A DNA stretch of 64,000 nt. Origin: Parasedimentitalea marina. GTDB taxonomy: Bacteria; Pseudomonadota; Alphaproteobacteria; Rhodobacterales; Rhodobacteraceae. The notes under the pieces were generated by a model that had not been told where the DNA came from, did no database searches, and was given only the letters and a program-made list of their open reading frames with translations. Each line of letters opens with the position of its first letter. Position 1 is the stretch's first letter. Of this stretch, positions 18,853 through 28,561 are shown piece after piece. The stretch lies in the NCBI RefSeq assembly GCF_004006175.1, contig NZ_CP033219.1, positions 3,844,001-3,908,000 on the forward strand, given 5' to 3'. Position numbers and translations under genes: made by a program.

Positions 18853-20490
18853 TCAGTTTGCTGCTGCCCGCGCCTCGAGCAATTGAGACAGCCAGTCCGG
18901 GTCCATTTCCGGCACCGAGCTAAGCAACAGTTCCGTATAGGGGTGGTGCGGCGGTTGGAACATCGCGGCCTTGCGGCCCTGCTCCACCACTTTGCCCTGC
19001 TGCATCACCACCACGTCATCGGCGATGGCCCGAACCGTGGCCAGATCGTGGGTGATGAACATATAGCCCAGATTGAACTCGGTCTGCAGGTTGTCCAGCA
19101 GCCGCAAGATGCCTTCGGCCACCAGCTGATCCAAGGCCGAGGTGACCTCGTCGCAGATAATGAACTTGGGCTCTGCGGCCAACGCTCGGGCAATACCGAT
19201 CCGCTGCTTCTGGCCGCCGGACAGTTCAGACGGCAGGCGGTCAATATACTGATCCGGCTCCAGCTCGATCAGAGACAGCAGGCTGCGCACCCTTTCGTCC
19301 AGTGCCTTGCCCGTTAGACCCAGATACATCTGCGCCGGACGCCCAATCAGCTCGCGCAGGCGCAGCTTGGGGTTCAGTGCGGTATCTGCCATCTGATAGA
19401 TCATCTGCACCTGGCGCAGCTGATCCCGATCACGGGATCGGTAATCCGAAGGCATCGGCTTGCCATCAAACAGCACCTCGCCCTTGCTGGGAGGCAGCAA
19501 ACCGGTGATCACCCGCGCTGCTGTAGATTTACCCGATCCACTTTCTCCAACCACGGCAACGGTGCGGCCCTGATAGAAATCAAAGCTCACATCATCCAGC
19601 ACCGTTGTTGACCCATACCCGGCGGTCACATTGCTGACCGAAACAACCGGAGTACCGGTGTCGGTCTCTTCGTGTTCTGCGCGGGCATAGCTTCGCACCG
19701 CCCATAACGACTTGGTGTAATCCTCTTGCGGGCTGGACAGCATGGTCCGGGTATCGGCCTCTTCGACCTCTTCGCCCTTTAGCAGCACCTTGATGCGGTC
19801 GGCCATCTGCGCCACCACCGCAAGGTCATGGGTGATGTAGATGGCGGCCGTGTTGAACTCTTCCACGATATTGCGGATCGCCGCCAAGACCTCGATCTGG
19901 GTGGTCACATCCAGCGCTGTGGTGGGTTCATCAAAAATGATCAGATCAGGACGACAGGCCATCGCCATCGCCGTCATGGCGCGTTGCAGCTGCCCGCCCG
20001 AGACCTGATGCGGATAGCGAAAGCCGATTTGCCCCGGTTCAGGCAATTGCATCTGCCCGTACAGGCTCGTCGCGTCAGACTCGGCCTGTTGCCGCGACAT
20101 CACCCCGTGTACCACTGGACCTTCGCTGTATTGATCAATCAGCTTATGAGCCGGGTTGAAACTGGCCGCCGCTGATTGTGCCACATAGGCAATACGCTTG
20201 CCCAGCAAGGCGCGCTGTTCCTCCGGTTTGGCATTTCGCAGGTCGATACCGTCGAATTCGACAGTACCGTCACTGATCCGGCAACCATCGCGGGTAAAGC
20301 CCATAGCCGCCAGTCCAACGGTGGACTTACCAGCCCCGGATTCACCGATCAGGCCCAGAACCTCGCCCCGTTTCAGGTCAAGGTCGATGCCTTTGACAAT
20401 CGGCGACCAGGTGTCTTCGCTTTGCCCTTCGATCCACAGATTGCGGATGGTCAGCAGGCGATCTTGTGTGTTGTCTTGCTCTGCCATCAT
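18853..20490 (-). CDS. Dipeptide/oligopeptide-type ABC transporter, fused double ATPase
   Basis: A 545-residue protein with two nucleotide-binding domains, equal to fused DppD and DppF. The first has Walker A GESGAGKST and signature VSGGQLQRA; the second has GESGSGKST and LSGGQKQRIGIARAL followed by CDEVTSALD. Each is followed by an oligopeptide/dipeptide C-terminal region. It energises the importer encoded by the three upstream genes. Its start directly abuts the permease stop codon. Importers of this family carry peptides, but also opines, nickel or glycosides. Confidence 0.93.
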   Translation of the reverse strand: MMAEQDNTQDRLLTIRNLWIEGQSEDTWSPIVKGIDLDLKRGEVLGLIGESGAGKSTVGLAAMGFTRDGCRISDGTVEFDGIDLRNAKPEEQRALLGKRIAYVAQSAAASFNPAHKLIDQYSEGPVVHGVMSRQQAESDATSLYGQMQLPEPGQIGFRYPHQVSGGQLQRAMTAMAMACRPDLIIFDEPTTALDVTTQIEVLAAIRNIVEEFNTAAIYITHDLAVVAQMADRIKVLLKGEEVEEADTRTMLSSPQEDYTKSLWAVRSYARAEHEETDTGTPVVSVSNVTAGYGSTTVLDDVSFDFYQGRTVAVVGESGSGKSTAARVITGLLPPSKGEVLFDGKPMPSDYRSRDRDQLRQVQMIYQMADTALNPKLRLRELIGRPAQMYLGLTGKALDERVRSLLSLIELEPDQYIDRLPSELSGGQKQRIGIARALAAEPKFIICDEVTSALDQLVAEGILRLLDNLQTEFNLGYMFITHDLATVRAIADDVVVMQQGKVVEQGRKAAMFQPPHHPYTELLLSSVPEMDPDWLSQLLEARAAAN

Positions 20491-21414
20491 CTATTCCTTC
20501 AATCCGCTGGATCTATGTAACTGCCAGTCGACAACAAAGTTGACCGCGACGGTCAGCAGCGCAATCGCACCAGCCGGCAAGAACGGTGTAAGGTCGCCAA
20601 AGGTGATCAGTGTTGCGTTGTCACGCACCATGCCACCCCAGTCGGCGGTGGGCGGCTGAATGCCCAGGCCAAGGAACGACAGGCCCGAGATTGCCAGGAA
20701 CACAAAACAGAACCGCAAGCCGAATTCGGCCACCAGTGGCGCCATCGCATTGGGCAGGATCTCGCGGGTGATCAGCCACCATTTGCCTTCGCCACGCAGA
20801 CGCGCGGCCTCGATGTAATCCATCACCACAATGCCCTGCGCCACAGACCGTGCCAGGCGGAAAACCCGTGTGGCATCGACGGTGGCAATCACCAGCACCA
20901 GCGACAGCACCGAGGTGCCAAAGATGGTCAGAAGCAACAGCGAAAAGATCAGCGACGGAATCGCCATCAGCACATCGACAAACCGGCTAAGCCCTTGATC
21001 TAGCCAGCCACCGACCACGGCCGCAAACAGTCCCAAAACGGTGCCGCCAAAAAACGCCAGTGCGGTAATAATAAACGCGATGCCAACCGTATTGCGGGCT
21101 CCGTAGATCATTCGGGTCAGCATATCGCGGCCCAGATTGTCGGTGCCCAACAAATAGGTCGAATCCCAGGGCAGGAACTCGCCCCCTACCACTTCGCTTT
21201 CGCCAAATGGGGCGATGACCGGTGCCAGCGCGGCGACCAGTACATAGATCAGAATGACCAGCAGGCCAAAGCTGGCCGTCAGTGGTGCCTTGCGCATCTC
21301 TTGCGCGTGCCGCTGCGGGGATACCGCCACAACAAAGGCCCGAAACAACCAGCCCAACGCCATAGCGCCAATCACAGCGACGGCGAACCAGAATAGTGTC
21401 GTTATAATACTCAT
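20491..21414 (-). CDS. ABC transporter permease (DppC/OppC-like)
   Basis: A 307-residue inner-membrane permease. It has an N-terminal helix, a short OppC-type linker, and a core of five helices with the EAA loop (DYIEAARLRGEGKWWLITREILPN). It pairs with the DppB-like permease ten bases upstream to form the translocation pore. Confidence 0.93.
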   Translation of the reverse strand: MSIITTLFWFAVAVIGAMALGWLFRAFVVAVSPQRHAQEMRKAPLTASFGLLVILIYVLVAALAPVIAPFGESEVVGGEFLPWDSTYLLGTDNLGRDMLTRMIYGARNTVGIAFIITALAFFGGTVLGLFAAVVGGWLDQGLSRFVDVLMAIPSLIFSLLLLTIFGTSVLSLVLVIATVDATRVFRLARSVAQGIVVMDYIEAARLRGEGKWWLITREILPNAMAPLVAEFGLRFCFVFLAISGLSFLGLGIQPPTADWGGMVRDNATLITFGDLTPFLPAGAIALLTVAVNFVVDWQLHRSSGLKE

Positions 21415-21424
21415 GGTTTCCCCC

Positions 21425-22378
21425 TTAGCGCCGGTGCATCAGCCGCGGATTCGACAGGGTCGAAAGCACATCGGCAGTGAGATTGAGCAGGACATAAGCA
21501 GAGGCAAAAATCAGCGCCACGGCCTGCACCACGGGAATGTCGCGCCGCGACACGCTATCGACCATCAACTGGCCAAGACCGGGATAGACAAACACCACCT
21601 CGACCACGACCACACCGGTGATCAGATAGGCCAGGTTCAGGGCCACCACGTTGATGATCGGTGCCAGCGCATTGGGCAGCGCATGACGCAGGATCACCCG
21701 CATTGGGCTCATGCCTTTCAGCCGTGCCATCTCGATATAGGGGCTGGCCAGCAGGTTGATCAGGGCGGCGCGTGTCATCCGCATCATATGGGCTGTAACA
21801 ACCAGGGTCAGGGTCAGGGCCGGCAAGAAGCAACGATAGAGCGTTTCACCAAAGCTGATACCGTCCGACAACCGGACAATCGACGGAAAGTAACCGGTCT
21901 GCGCGAACCAGAGGATCAGGATATAGGCGACAAAGAACTCAGGGAACGAGATCGACGTCAACGCCAGTGCGTTTGACATCCGGTCAAAGATTGAGTTGCG
22001 GAACAACGCGGCCAGAATGCCCAGCGTCAAGGACAGTGGCACCGCCATCGCGGCCGCATACAGTGCCAGGAACAGCGTATTGCCCAATCGCTTGGAAATC
22101 AGCTCTATCACTGGTTTTTGGTTGGCCAGGGAGTTTCCGAAATCCCCCTGCAACACGCCGCCGAGCCAGCTGACATACCGCGTGTAAAAAGGTTGATCGA
22201 GCCCCAGATCGCGGCGAATTGCGGCGATTGTTTCGGGCGTTGCGGATTGACCGAGAATGGCCTCGGCGAAATCGCCGGGCAACAATTCGGTGGCACCAAA
22301 GATCAACAGTGAGACCACAAAAAGCGTCAAAAACCCAAGGGCGAGACGCTGGGCGATCATGCGCCAAACATGTGCCAT
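21425..22378 (-). CDS. ABC transporter permease (DppB/OppB-like)
   Basis: A 317-residue permease with the DppB layout: the N-terminal helix AQRLALGFLTLFVVSLLIFG, a periplasmic loop with LPGDFAEAILG, and an EAA loop IEMARLKGMSPMRVILRHALPNA. It is the third gene of the importer operon counted from the ATPase end. A hairpin lies between it and the upstream binding-protein gene. Confidence 0.93.
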   Translation of the reverse strand: MAHVWRMIAQRLALGFLTLFVVSLLIFGATELLPGDFAEAILGQSATPETIAAIRRDLGLDQPFYTRYVSWLGGVLQGDFGNSLANQKPVIELISKRLGNTLFLALYAAAMAVPLSLTLGILAALFRNSIFDRMSNALALTSISFPEFFVAYILILWFAQTGYFPSIVRLSDGISFGETLYRCFLPALTLTLVVTAHMMRMTRAALINLLASPYIEMARLKGMSPMRVILRHALPNALAPIINVVALNLAYLITGVVVVEVVFVYPGLGQLMVDSVSRRDIPVVQAVALIFASAYVLLNLTADVLSTLSNPRLMHRR

Positions 22379-22439
22379 CTGTCCTAGTTCCTCCGTTTGT
22401 CCGGCGGCTTATTGTTTTTTGTCTGCCGCCTGGAAAGAC

Positions 22440-22465
22440 AGCCCCGAAGCATATGCCTCGGGGCT
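22440..22465 (-). terminator. Intercistronic hairpin between binding-protein and permease genes
   Basis: AGCCCCGA and TCGGGGCT flank GCATATGC, which is itself a palindrome. It lies between the solute-binding-protein stop and the first permease start. Such hairpins usually cut read-through or protect the upstream mRNA, so that binding protein is made in excess over the membrane parts. Confidence 0.7.
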
Positions 22466-22491
22466 GCAAGTATTTTTAAGTGTACCTAAAT

Positions 22492-24063
22492 TTAGGCGAA
22501 CCACCAGCGTTCTGCGACACGGAAGCCATCCATGGTCCAGTTTGGTGCGACCTTCTCAGGTGTAGCCACAGCAGTGGAATGCGCCATAACATAGCTGGCA
22601 AACATTGGGATAAGGGTACTGCCCTCGTCACGAACCAGACCCTGCATCTCGACATACATCTCACGACGCTTGTCATTGTCCAGCTCGGACCGTGCGGATG
22701 CCAGCAGCTCGTCAAAGCGGGCGTTCGACCAGAAGCTTTCGTTCCAGTTGACGCCAGATTTATAAGCGGTGCTGAACATCCAGTCTTCGGTTGGACGGCC
22801 ACCCCAGTAGCTGGCGACAAATGGTTTCTGCATCCAAACGTTGGACCAGTAACCATCGCTTGGCTCGCGGGTTACTTTCAGATTGATCCCGGCAGCAGCC
22901 GATTTTTCCGACATCAGAACACCGGCGTCTACAGCGCCACCAAAGGCAGCATCGCTGACCGACAGGTCCAGATCGATCGAGGTAAGACCGGCCTGCTTGA
23001 GGTACCATTTCGCCTTGTCCGCGTCATAGGTGCGCTGCTCAATTGCATCACCCGCATGGAACCGGTTGGCGGTGCTGATTGGGTGGTCGTTGCCGACGGA
23101 GCCATAGCCGTTGAGGATCTTCTCAACCAGCTCTTCGCGGTCAACCGCGTGTTTCATCGCCATGCGCACGTTGTTGTCGCTGAACGGAGCCGCACGTGAA
23201 TCCATTGGGAACACATAGTGCTGCGATCCGGTAACCGACAGAACGTTGATTTTAGAGGAGCGTTTCAGCAGGTGCACAGTGTTCAGATCAACCCGGTCGA
23301 TCACATCAACCTGGCCACTGATCAAAGCGTTCTGACGGGCAGCGCCATCAACGATTGGCAGCAGTTCAATGCCGTCGAAATGCGCCCGGTCGGTTTTCCA
23401 GTAGTTCGGGTTGCGGGTCATCCGCGCTTCGACGCCGGCCTCAAAGTTATCAACGACATATGCACCACAGCCGTCAGTCGAAGTCGGGTCAATCGACCCA
23501 TCGACAGCTGGCATGATCGCAATGTGGTAGTCAGACATGATGAACGGGAAGTCGGCATTGCCGGCGTCCAGCGTAACAACCACGGTGTGGCTGTCGGTCG
23601 CCTTGATATCAGTGATGCCATCCACGATTGGTTTGGCAGCCGATGTACTGTCCTCGCCACGGTGGAAGTTGATCGAGGCAACAACATCTTCCGCAGTCAC
23701 GTCTTTACCCGAGTGGAATGTGACGCCCTGGCGGATCTTGAAGGTCCAGGTTGCGGCGTCGGCAGAAGCTTCCCAGCTTTCGGCGATTTCAGGCTGCAAC
23801 GCGCCGTCGGCGTCGATTTCGGTCAGGTAGTTGTGACGCGAAGTTGCAAACACCTGCGAATAGGCATTGTCCCAAGAGCCCGGATCCAAGCTGTCCGAAG
23901 TGCTACCATGGCCCATGCCAATACGCAGGATTCCACCTTTTTTGGGTTCAGCCTTCGCTGCACGCATGCTCGCCGGCAGGATCAAAGCCGCTGCGCCCAG
24001 CGCTGTTGCACCGCGTAGCACACTCCGCCGGGTCAGGCCCGTGCGATTGTTTGAGTTTGTCAT
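22492..24063 (-). CDS. ABC transporter substrate-binding protein (family 5, DppA/OppA-like)
   Basis: The 523-residue protein begins with a Tat signal (TRRSVLRGATALGAAALILP) and continues as a family-5 extracellular binding protein: GGILRIGMGHG, then WTFKIRQGVTFHSGKDVTAEDV. The double-Arg signal indicates export in folded form. GGAGG lies upstream of the ATG. It is the first gene of the importer operon. Peptides are the default guess; the DmdA-like demethylase 650 bases upstream leaves room for a methylated sulfur or nitrogen compound. Confidence 0.92.
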   Translation of the reverse strand: MTNSNNRTGLTRRSVLRGATALGAAALILPASMRAAKAEPKKGGILRIGMGHGSTSDSLDPGSWDNAYSQVFATSRHNYLTEIDADGALQPEIAESWEASADAATWTFKIRQGVTFHSGKDVTAEDVVASINFHRGEDSTSAAKPIVDGITDIKATDSHTVVVTLDAGNADFPFIMSDYHIAIMPAVDGSIDPTSTDGCGAYVVDNFEAGVEARMTRNPNYWKTDRAHFDGIELLPIVDGAARQNALISGQVDVIDRVDLNTVHLLKRSSKINVLSVTGSQHYVFPMDSRAAPFSDNNVRMAMKHAVDREELVEKILNGYGSVGNDHPISTANRFHAGDAIEQRTYDADKAKWYLKQAGLTSIDLDLSVSDAAFGGAVDAGVLMSEKSAAAGINLKVTREPSDGYWSNVWMQKPFVASYWGGRPTEDWMFSTAYKSGVNWNESFWSNARFDELLASARSELDNDKRREMYVEMQGLVRDEGSTLIPMFASYVMAHSTAVATPEKVAPNWTMDGFRVAERWWFA

Positions 24064-24716
24064 GTTATTCCTCCACTATTATTTCGTCGGCATTTTGTTG
24101 TTATTGTCGGATACTGCAACAAGTATTCAGTGCCATCCATGTTCTAAAGCTTCGTCCTGCGTGTCTGCAAAAGCGTCGCAAAACGTTCAGCCACCGCCGT
24201 ACACTGGCCTTCAGGATAGCTTTGCTTGGGAGCCCTGTCGGGTCAAACACGACCTGTGCCAGCAGGCATGCGACCTGAAACCGTTTGAAAGTGTTCTTGA
24301 AAAGCCAGGGGTTTTGCCCAAATCGCCTTGTATCAAAGCGCCTTTGGCCCAATAGAGTCCGCAAAACGGGCGTGCTGCTCTTCATGAACCGGTCTGGCCT
24401 CCCCTTTGACTGGCACGATTGGCGGGACCTCGGCGCGAAGGCAACCCCAAAAATAATTCTTCAGTAGATGACCTTAAGGTAGGAAAGAACACCTGAAACC
24501 TATTTAACTTATTGTAATTAAGCGATTTCAATCAAAAATGGCGGTGTCGTTATTCGACATTTTCGCTTAATTCTTCTTAGCCGGCCACTGCGGCAGACAC
24601 AGCAGCACCTAACAATCCCGCGAAACGCACCATATTGCGCGGGACTGTATAGGTGCATTTTCATGTCAATTTGTGCCTGCTATCGGCGGGTTTAACGATG
24701 CGTGACACAACCTGAC
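24064..24716. other. Intergenic region of about 650 bases, no gene recognised
   Basis: It separates the importer operon from the DmdA-like gene. A 94-codon reading frame on the minus strand (24101-24385) has no recognisable features and is not called. An inverted repeat TCCCGCG/CGCGGGA (24616-24644) lies just after the DmdA-like gene and could end its transcript. The stretch around 24470-24590 is clearly AT-richer than its neighbours and may hold the importer promoter. Confidence 0.5.
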
Positions 24717-25820
24717 TCATAGGAACGGCAGCTCGACAAGCTCCGCTGAAACCGACCCGCTGGCGCGCATGATCTCAACAGTTTCGCCCGCGGCCACGGT
24801 CCGATCAATCAGGGCATAGCCAATATTCTGCGACATCCGATACGACCAGACACAATTGGTCATGTCACCGATCAGGCGTCCGTTGTGAAAGATCTTCTCT
24901 CTGGAGAACCCCAGCGGAGCAGGTACATCCCCCTCCAGTTTCAGTCCCAGCTGATGCCGTTTCGGCCCCTCTTTGGCGATCCGCCGCAACGCATGAATGC
25001 CAATGGTGTCATCGGGCACATCAAGGTCCACATATTGCCCCAGACGTACCTCGAACGGGTTGGTTTGTTCATCGGTATCACCGCCAACCGACACCAGTCC
25101 ACTTTCGGTGCGCTCGGGTGTGGAGGGCGATCCCGGTCCGATGCCATAGGGGGCGCCGGCCTCTTTGATGATATTCCACAGCTGGTCGCCCTTGGTGCCA
25201 TCCCGCAGGTAAATCTCAAACCCGCCTTGTTTCGACCAGCCCGAGCGTTGAACGGCCACCGGAATGCCTTCAATCTCGGTCTCGCGGAACCAAAAGTATT
25301 TCACCGACCGCACCCAATCACCAAAGATCGACGCAATCACATCTTCGGCCAGCGGCCCCTGCACGGCCAAGGGCGACACATCCGGTTCGCTAATGTCGAC
25401 ATCCAGCCCCCGTTCCCCTGCAATGGAACGTGCCCAGAGCCAGACATCACTGTCCGCAATCGAGAACCAGAACTTGTCTTCGGCCAGCTTCAGCAGGATC
25501 GGGTCATTAATCAACACACCCGCATGATTGCACATCGGTATGTATTTCCCCTGCCCGATTTTGCACTTGCTCAGGTCGCGCGGGCTAAGGATCTGCGCCA
25601 GACGCGCCGCGTCCGGACCACTGATTTGCACTTGCCGTTCCACTCCGACGTCCCACATCGACACCCGATTGATCAGGCGCCAATACTCAGCCTCTGGCGC
25701 GCCAAAACTACCGGGCAGGATCATCCGGTTATAAATAGATCCCGTGCTCAACCCTTCGGCCTGAACAGCGTCGAAAAAGGGCGATGGGCGCAACCGCGCA
25801 GAAGGGAGAATCGAAAACAC
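24717..25820 (-). CDS. DmdA-like tetrahydrofolate-dependent demethylase (GcvT fold)
   Basis: The 367-residue protein is of the aminomethyltransferase/GcvT fold and much closer to DMSP demethylase DmdA than to GcvT. Blocks shared with DmdA include WDVGVERQVQISGPDA, SPRDLSK, EPDVSPLAVQGP and RSGWSKQGGFEIYL. Length also fits (DmdA is about 364-370). DmdA moves a methyl from DMSP to tetrahydrofolate, giving methylmercaptopropionate. Whether this copy uses DMSP or another methylated compound cannot be decided here; the C-terminal third (after residue 255) looks more divergent. A LysR regulator is divergent from it. Confidence 0.75.
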   Translation of the reverse strand: MFSILPSARLRPSPFFDAVQAEGLSTGSIYNRMILPGSFGAPEAEYWRLINRVSMWDVGVERQVQISGPDAARLAQILSPRDLSKCKIGQGKYIPMCNHAGVLINDPILLKLAEDKFWFSIADSDVWLWARSIAGERGLDVDISEPDVSPLAVQGPLAEDVIASIFGDWVRSVKYFWFRETEIEGIPVAVQRSGWSKQGGFEIYLRDGTKGDQLWNIIKEAGAPYGIGPGSPSTPERTESGLVSVGGDTDEQTNPFEVRLGQYVDLDVPDDTIGIHALRRIAKEGPKRHQLGLKLEGDVPAPLGFSREKIFHNGRLIGDMTNCVWSYRMSQNIGYALIDRTVAAGETVEIMRASGSVSAELVELPFL

Positions 25821-25943
25821 CAGGCAGTTCCTTTATAACGGAGTGTCAGGCACTGTTGGTCCGGCTCCAGCGGGAACTCAAACGACAAATTCGCAGGGTC
25901 AGCCCCTCTTAAAGTTATGGCACTTCGGCAAAGGTTTATGCAG

Positions 25944-25981
25944 TTCGCAATCACGCGAAATTTTGTCGCATTCAGGCGCGA
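25944..25981. promoter_or_regulatory. Candidate LysR-type sites between the DmdA-like gene and its regulator
   Basis: TTCGC-N6-GCGAA at 25944-25959 and TCGC-N8-GCGA at 25966-25981 are two dyads in the divergent promoter. Both fit the T-N11-A pattern that LysR-type proteins bind, and they are spaced about two helical turns apart. Confidence 0.45.
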
Positions 25982-26036
25982 GACGCGATTATTTTGACTT
26001 CCCAATAGCCCAACTGCCGTTGTGTCGAGGTTTGCC

Positions 26037-26987
26037 ATGAGCCGAAAAATGCCCAATTTAACCTGGCTGCGTGCCTTTGAGGCCTCGGCGCGGCATCTCA
26101 GCTTTACCAATGCAGCCGCAGAACTGCATCTGACCCAGGCCGCCGTTAGCAAACAAGTCAAGCTGCTCGAGCAGTTCTTTGGTGAATTGCTGTTTGAACG
26201 GCGCGCCCGCAGTCTGGTAATCACCAAAGTTGGCGAAGCCTATCTGCCCAAAGTGCGCGACGGATTTGCCCGGCTTGAGGCCGGCACCACCGAGGTGTTT
26301 GGCAACCGTTTGACCGAAGTTCTGACAGTCCGCGCCGCCATAGGCTTTTCCGTCGGCTGGATTGCGCAGCGACTGTCAGGATATACTCAGGCCCATCCCG
26401 ATCGCCCCCTGCGCCTGGTCTCAAGTGTCTGGAACGAGTCTCCCGAGCAAGCGATGTCCGATTTCGACATCCGCTATGGGTCTGGACACTGGCCCGGGGT
26501 CATCTCAGACCGGTTGACCTGGGAAGTGTTAGAACCGCTCTGCGCGCCCTCCCTGTTGGAAAGTGGCGCGCCGCTGAACAGTCCCGAGGACCTGCGGCAC
26601 CACTGCCTATTGCACGTGATGGGCTACGAGGAAGGTTGGGCAACCTGGATTGGGGCCAATGGGGTTGTGGACATTTCTGCCGGTCAGGGGCTTCAGTTCG
26701 ACACATCGATCATGGCGATGGAATTTGCCGCCAACGGTGGTGGTATTGCATTGGGGCGCTCATCGATGGCCACGCAAATGCTGAACAGCGGCAGGTTGGT
26801 ACGACCATTTGCAAAGCCGATCCCAATAGAAGAGGCCTTTTACCTGACCGCCCCAGCAGGCGGTCGCCCGCATCCCGGCGCGGCAGAGTTCCGGGACTGG
26901 CTTTTGGCCGAGGCCGAAGCGGATCCCGAAAATCGCCGCGCCCGCGCCATTCTCAACGACAGCCGTGGCCCGTCAGAGATCGGCTAA
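26037..26987 (+). CDS. LysR family transcriptional regulator (GcvA-like)
   Basis: The protein has an N-terminal winged helix (LTWLRAFEASARHLSFTNAAAELHLTQAAVSKQVKLLE, quoted in part by its ends LTWLRAF and SKQVKLLE) and a periplasmic-binding-like effector domain with the GcvA-type ending. I start at the ATG at 26037 (316 residues) because GAGG lies six bases upstream; an upstream GTG at 26022 is possible. It is divergent from the DmdA-like gene and most likely controls it. Confidence 0.9.
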   Translation: MSRKMPNLTWLRAFEASARHLSFTNAAAELHLTQAAVSKQVKLLEQFFGELLFERRARSLVITKVGEAYLPKVRDGFARLEAGTTEVFGNRLTEVLTVRAAIGFSVGWIAQRLSGYTQAHPDRPLRLVSSVWNESPEQAMSDFDIRYGSGHWPGVISDRLTWEVLEPLCAPSLLESGAPLNSPEDLRHHCLLHVMGYEEGWATWIGANGVVDISAGQGLQFDTSIMAMEFAANGGGIALGRSSMATQMLNSGRLVRPFAKPIPIEEAFYLTAPAGGRPHPGAAEFRDWLLAEAEADPENRRARAILNDSRGPSEIG

Positions 26988-27133
26988 GCGCCATTGACCC
27001 GGCCGCGCCTGGTGGTGGTACGTGCCGCCACAGCAAAGCCCGCACCAAGGGGGAGTTGGCACGGGCATGCACAGCGAGAGTTTTACTGTGGGTTCAAACC
27101 CCATCAAAAAACCAGGCTGTTTTCTGTTGTGGA

Positions 27134-27583
27134 TCAAGCATCCACCGAATTGACCACATCGGCGAATTTCTTGAAGAATTTCCCCGCCAGCTTTTTTGCG
27201 GTGCTTTGTATCAAGCGGCTGCCGAACTGGGCCAGTTTGCCTCCGATTTCTGCCTTGGCGGTGTAGGTCAGAACTGTGCCACCATCGACCGCCTCAAGCG
27301 TGACATCGGCGCCGCCTTTGGCGTGTCCAGCCGTGCCACCGTTGCCCTGTCCGGTTAGCGAAAATGCATTCGGCGCACCGGATGTGTCCAACTGAACTGT
27401 CCCCGCGAACCTGGCTTTGACCGGACCGATCTTCAGCACCACCTTCGCCTCAAGGTCAGTGTCTGAATGCTTGATCAACTCCTCACAGCCTGGGATGCAC
27501 TGACTTAGAATGTCCGGGTCATTCAGCGCCTGATACACCTGCGCCACCGGGGCATTGATGGTGATTTCGTCTTTTAGTTCCAT
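27134..27583 (-). CDS. coxG: CoxG family SRPBCC protein
   Basis: The 149-residue protein is of the CO dehydrogenase subunit G family (SRPBCC fold), starting MELKDEITINAPVAQVYQAL with the family motif CIPGCEEL. CoxG is not part of the mature enzyme; in Oligotropha it is linked to anchoring CO dehydrogenase at the membrane. It lies 174 bases past coxF on the same strand and closes the cox group. It is convergent with the LysR gene. Confidence 0.9.
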   Translation of the reverse strand: MELKDEITINAPVAQVYQALNDPDILSQCIPGCEELIKHSDTDLEAKVVLKIGPVKARFAGTVQLDTSGAPNAFSLTGQGNGGTAGHAKGGADVTLEAVDGGTVLTYTAKAEIGGKLAQFGSRLIQSTAKKLAGKFFKKFADVVNSVDA

Positions 27584-27757
27584 GTGTCGGTCCTTTTAAC
27601 AGCAGGGGAATTTGATAGAGGACAAAACATCGGCCTGGTCTTTGGTCAGGGCTTTAGACCTGATCCATGTCACCAATCGCTCTACGAGTGTTTTCACAAA
27701 GCGCCCTCCGGTTTTGATGGCCGGGACTGGCCAACTGTATGCAATATGCCGTTATAC

Positions 27758-28561
27758 TTAATCATCGCCGGGGGTTTCCCCGCGCCGCTCACGGCGCCGC
27801 TCGCTGGTAAGCTGGGCAATGATCGACAAAGCAATTTCGTCAGGGGTCACCGCATGGATCGCCAGACCAGCCGGCGCATGAACCCGCGCCAACGCCGCCT
27901 CGGATATGCCCTCAGCCGCCAGTTTTTCGGCGAGCGACGCAAATTTTCGGCGGCTGCCGACAAAGGCGATGAACACGTTCGGTATCGCCAGCGCACTGCG
28001 CAGGCTGGCCAGATCCTCCCGGCCTTGGGTGGCCACGACGATCATCCGCCCAGCCGCCGGCAACGGGGTCGGCTCTGTGTTGTCCGGCACAGGTCTGGAA
28101 ATATCCCAGTGGAACGTCTCGGCCAGGCCGGCCAACGCAACGGCAACCGGCGAGGTGCCAAATATGACCAATTCCGGCAGTGGCAAAACCGTTTCCACAA
28201 AGATGTCGATTGATCCCTTTGACGGGCAACCATTGCGCGCAAACCGCATGCCGTCGACATCGTCACCAGCCGCAACACCTTTCTGGTCCAGCACGTCTTG
28301 GGGATGCAGCGAGATCAGCTGCGGTTGCTGTTCCTCCATGGCACGCTTGGTCGCCTTGACCAGGGCGCCGCGCACGCAACCGCCGCCAATCCAGCCCTGC
28401 AAGATAACACCGTGCGCATCCAGCAAGGCCTTGGCGCCGGGCTTGGCCGCTGTCGCGCCGGCAGTGCGGATCACTGTCGCAATGGCAAAAGGCTCGCCCC
28501 GCGCGCGCAGATCCTGTGCCAGTGCCGCAATATCCGTATCTGTCAGTTCAGCAGGTGTCAT
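27758..28561 (-). CDS. coxF: XdhC/CoxF family molybdenum-cofactor maturation protein
   Basis: A 267-residue XdhC-family protein, with an N-terminal XdhC/CoxI domain (FAIATVIRTAGATAAKPGAK, and the GGGCVRGALV block) and a C-terminal Rossmann-like domain. Relatives bind molybdenum cofactor and insert the terminal sulfur before it enters the hydroxylase. Its start overlaps the stop of coxE by ATGA. Here it is the CoxF of the D-E-F maturation set. Confidence 0.88.
   Translation of the reverse strand: MTPAELTDTDIAALAQDLRARGEPFAIATVIRTAGATAAKPGAKALLDAHGVILQGWIGGGCVRGALVKATKRAMEEQQPQLISLHPQDVLDQKGVAAGDDVDGMRFARNGCPSKGSIDIFVETVLPLPELVIFGTSPVAVALAGLAETFHWDISRPVPDNTEPTPLPAAGRMIVVATQGREDLASLRSALAIPNVFIAFVGSRRKFASLAEKLAAEGISEAALARVHAPAGLAIHAVTPDEIALSIIAQLTSERRRERRGETPGDD

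Noticed and set aside
24101..24385. A 94-codon frame on the minus strand in the gap before the DmdA-like gene
   Set aside because: Amino-acid make-up is rich in Arg and Cys without any motif, and there is no ribosome site. It looks like a chance frame.
27080..27120. A T-arm-like motif (GTGGGTTCAAACCCCAT followed by A-rich sequence and CCA)
   Set aside because: No D arm, anticodon arm or 5' acceptor strand could be matched upstream, so it is not a tRNA; chance similarity or part of a weak hairpin.
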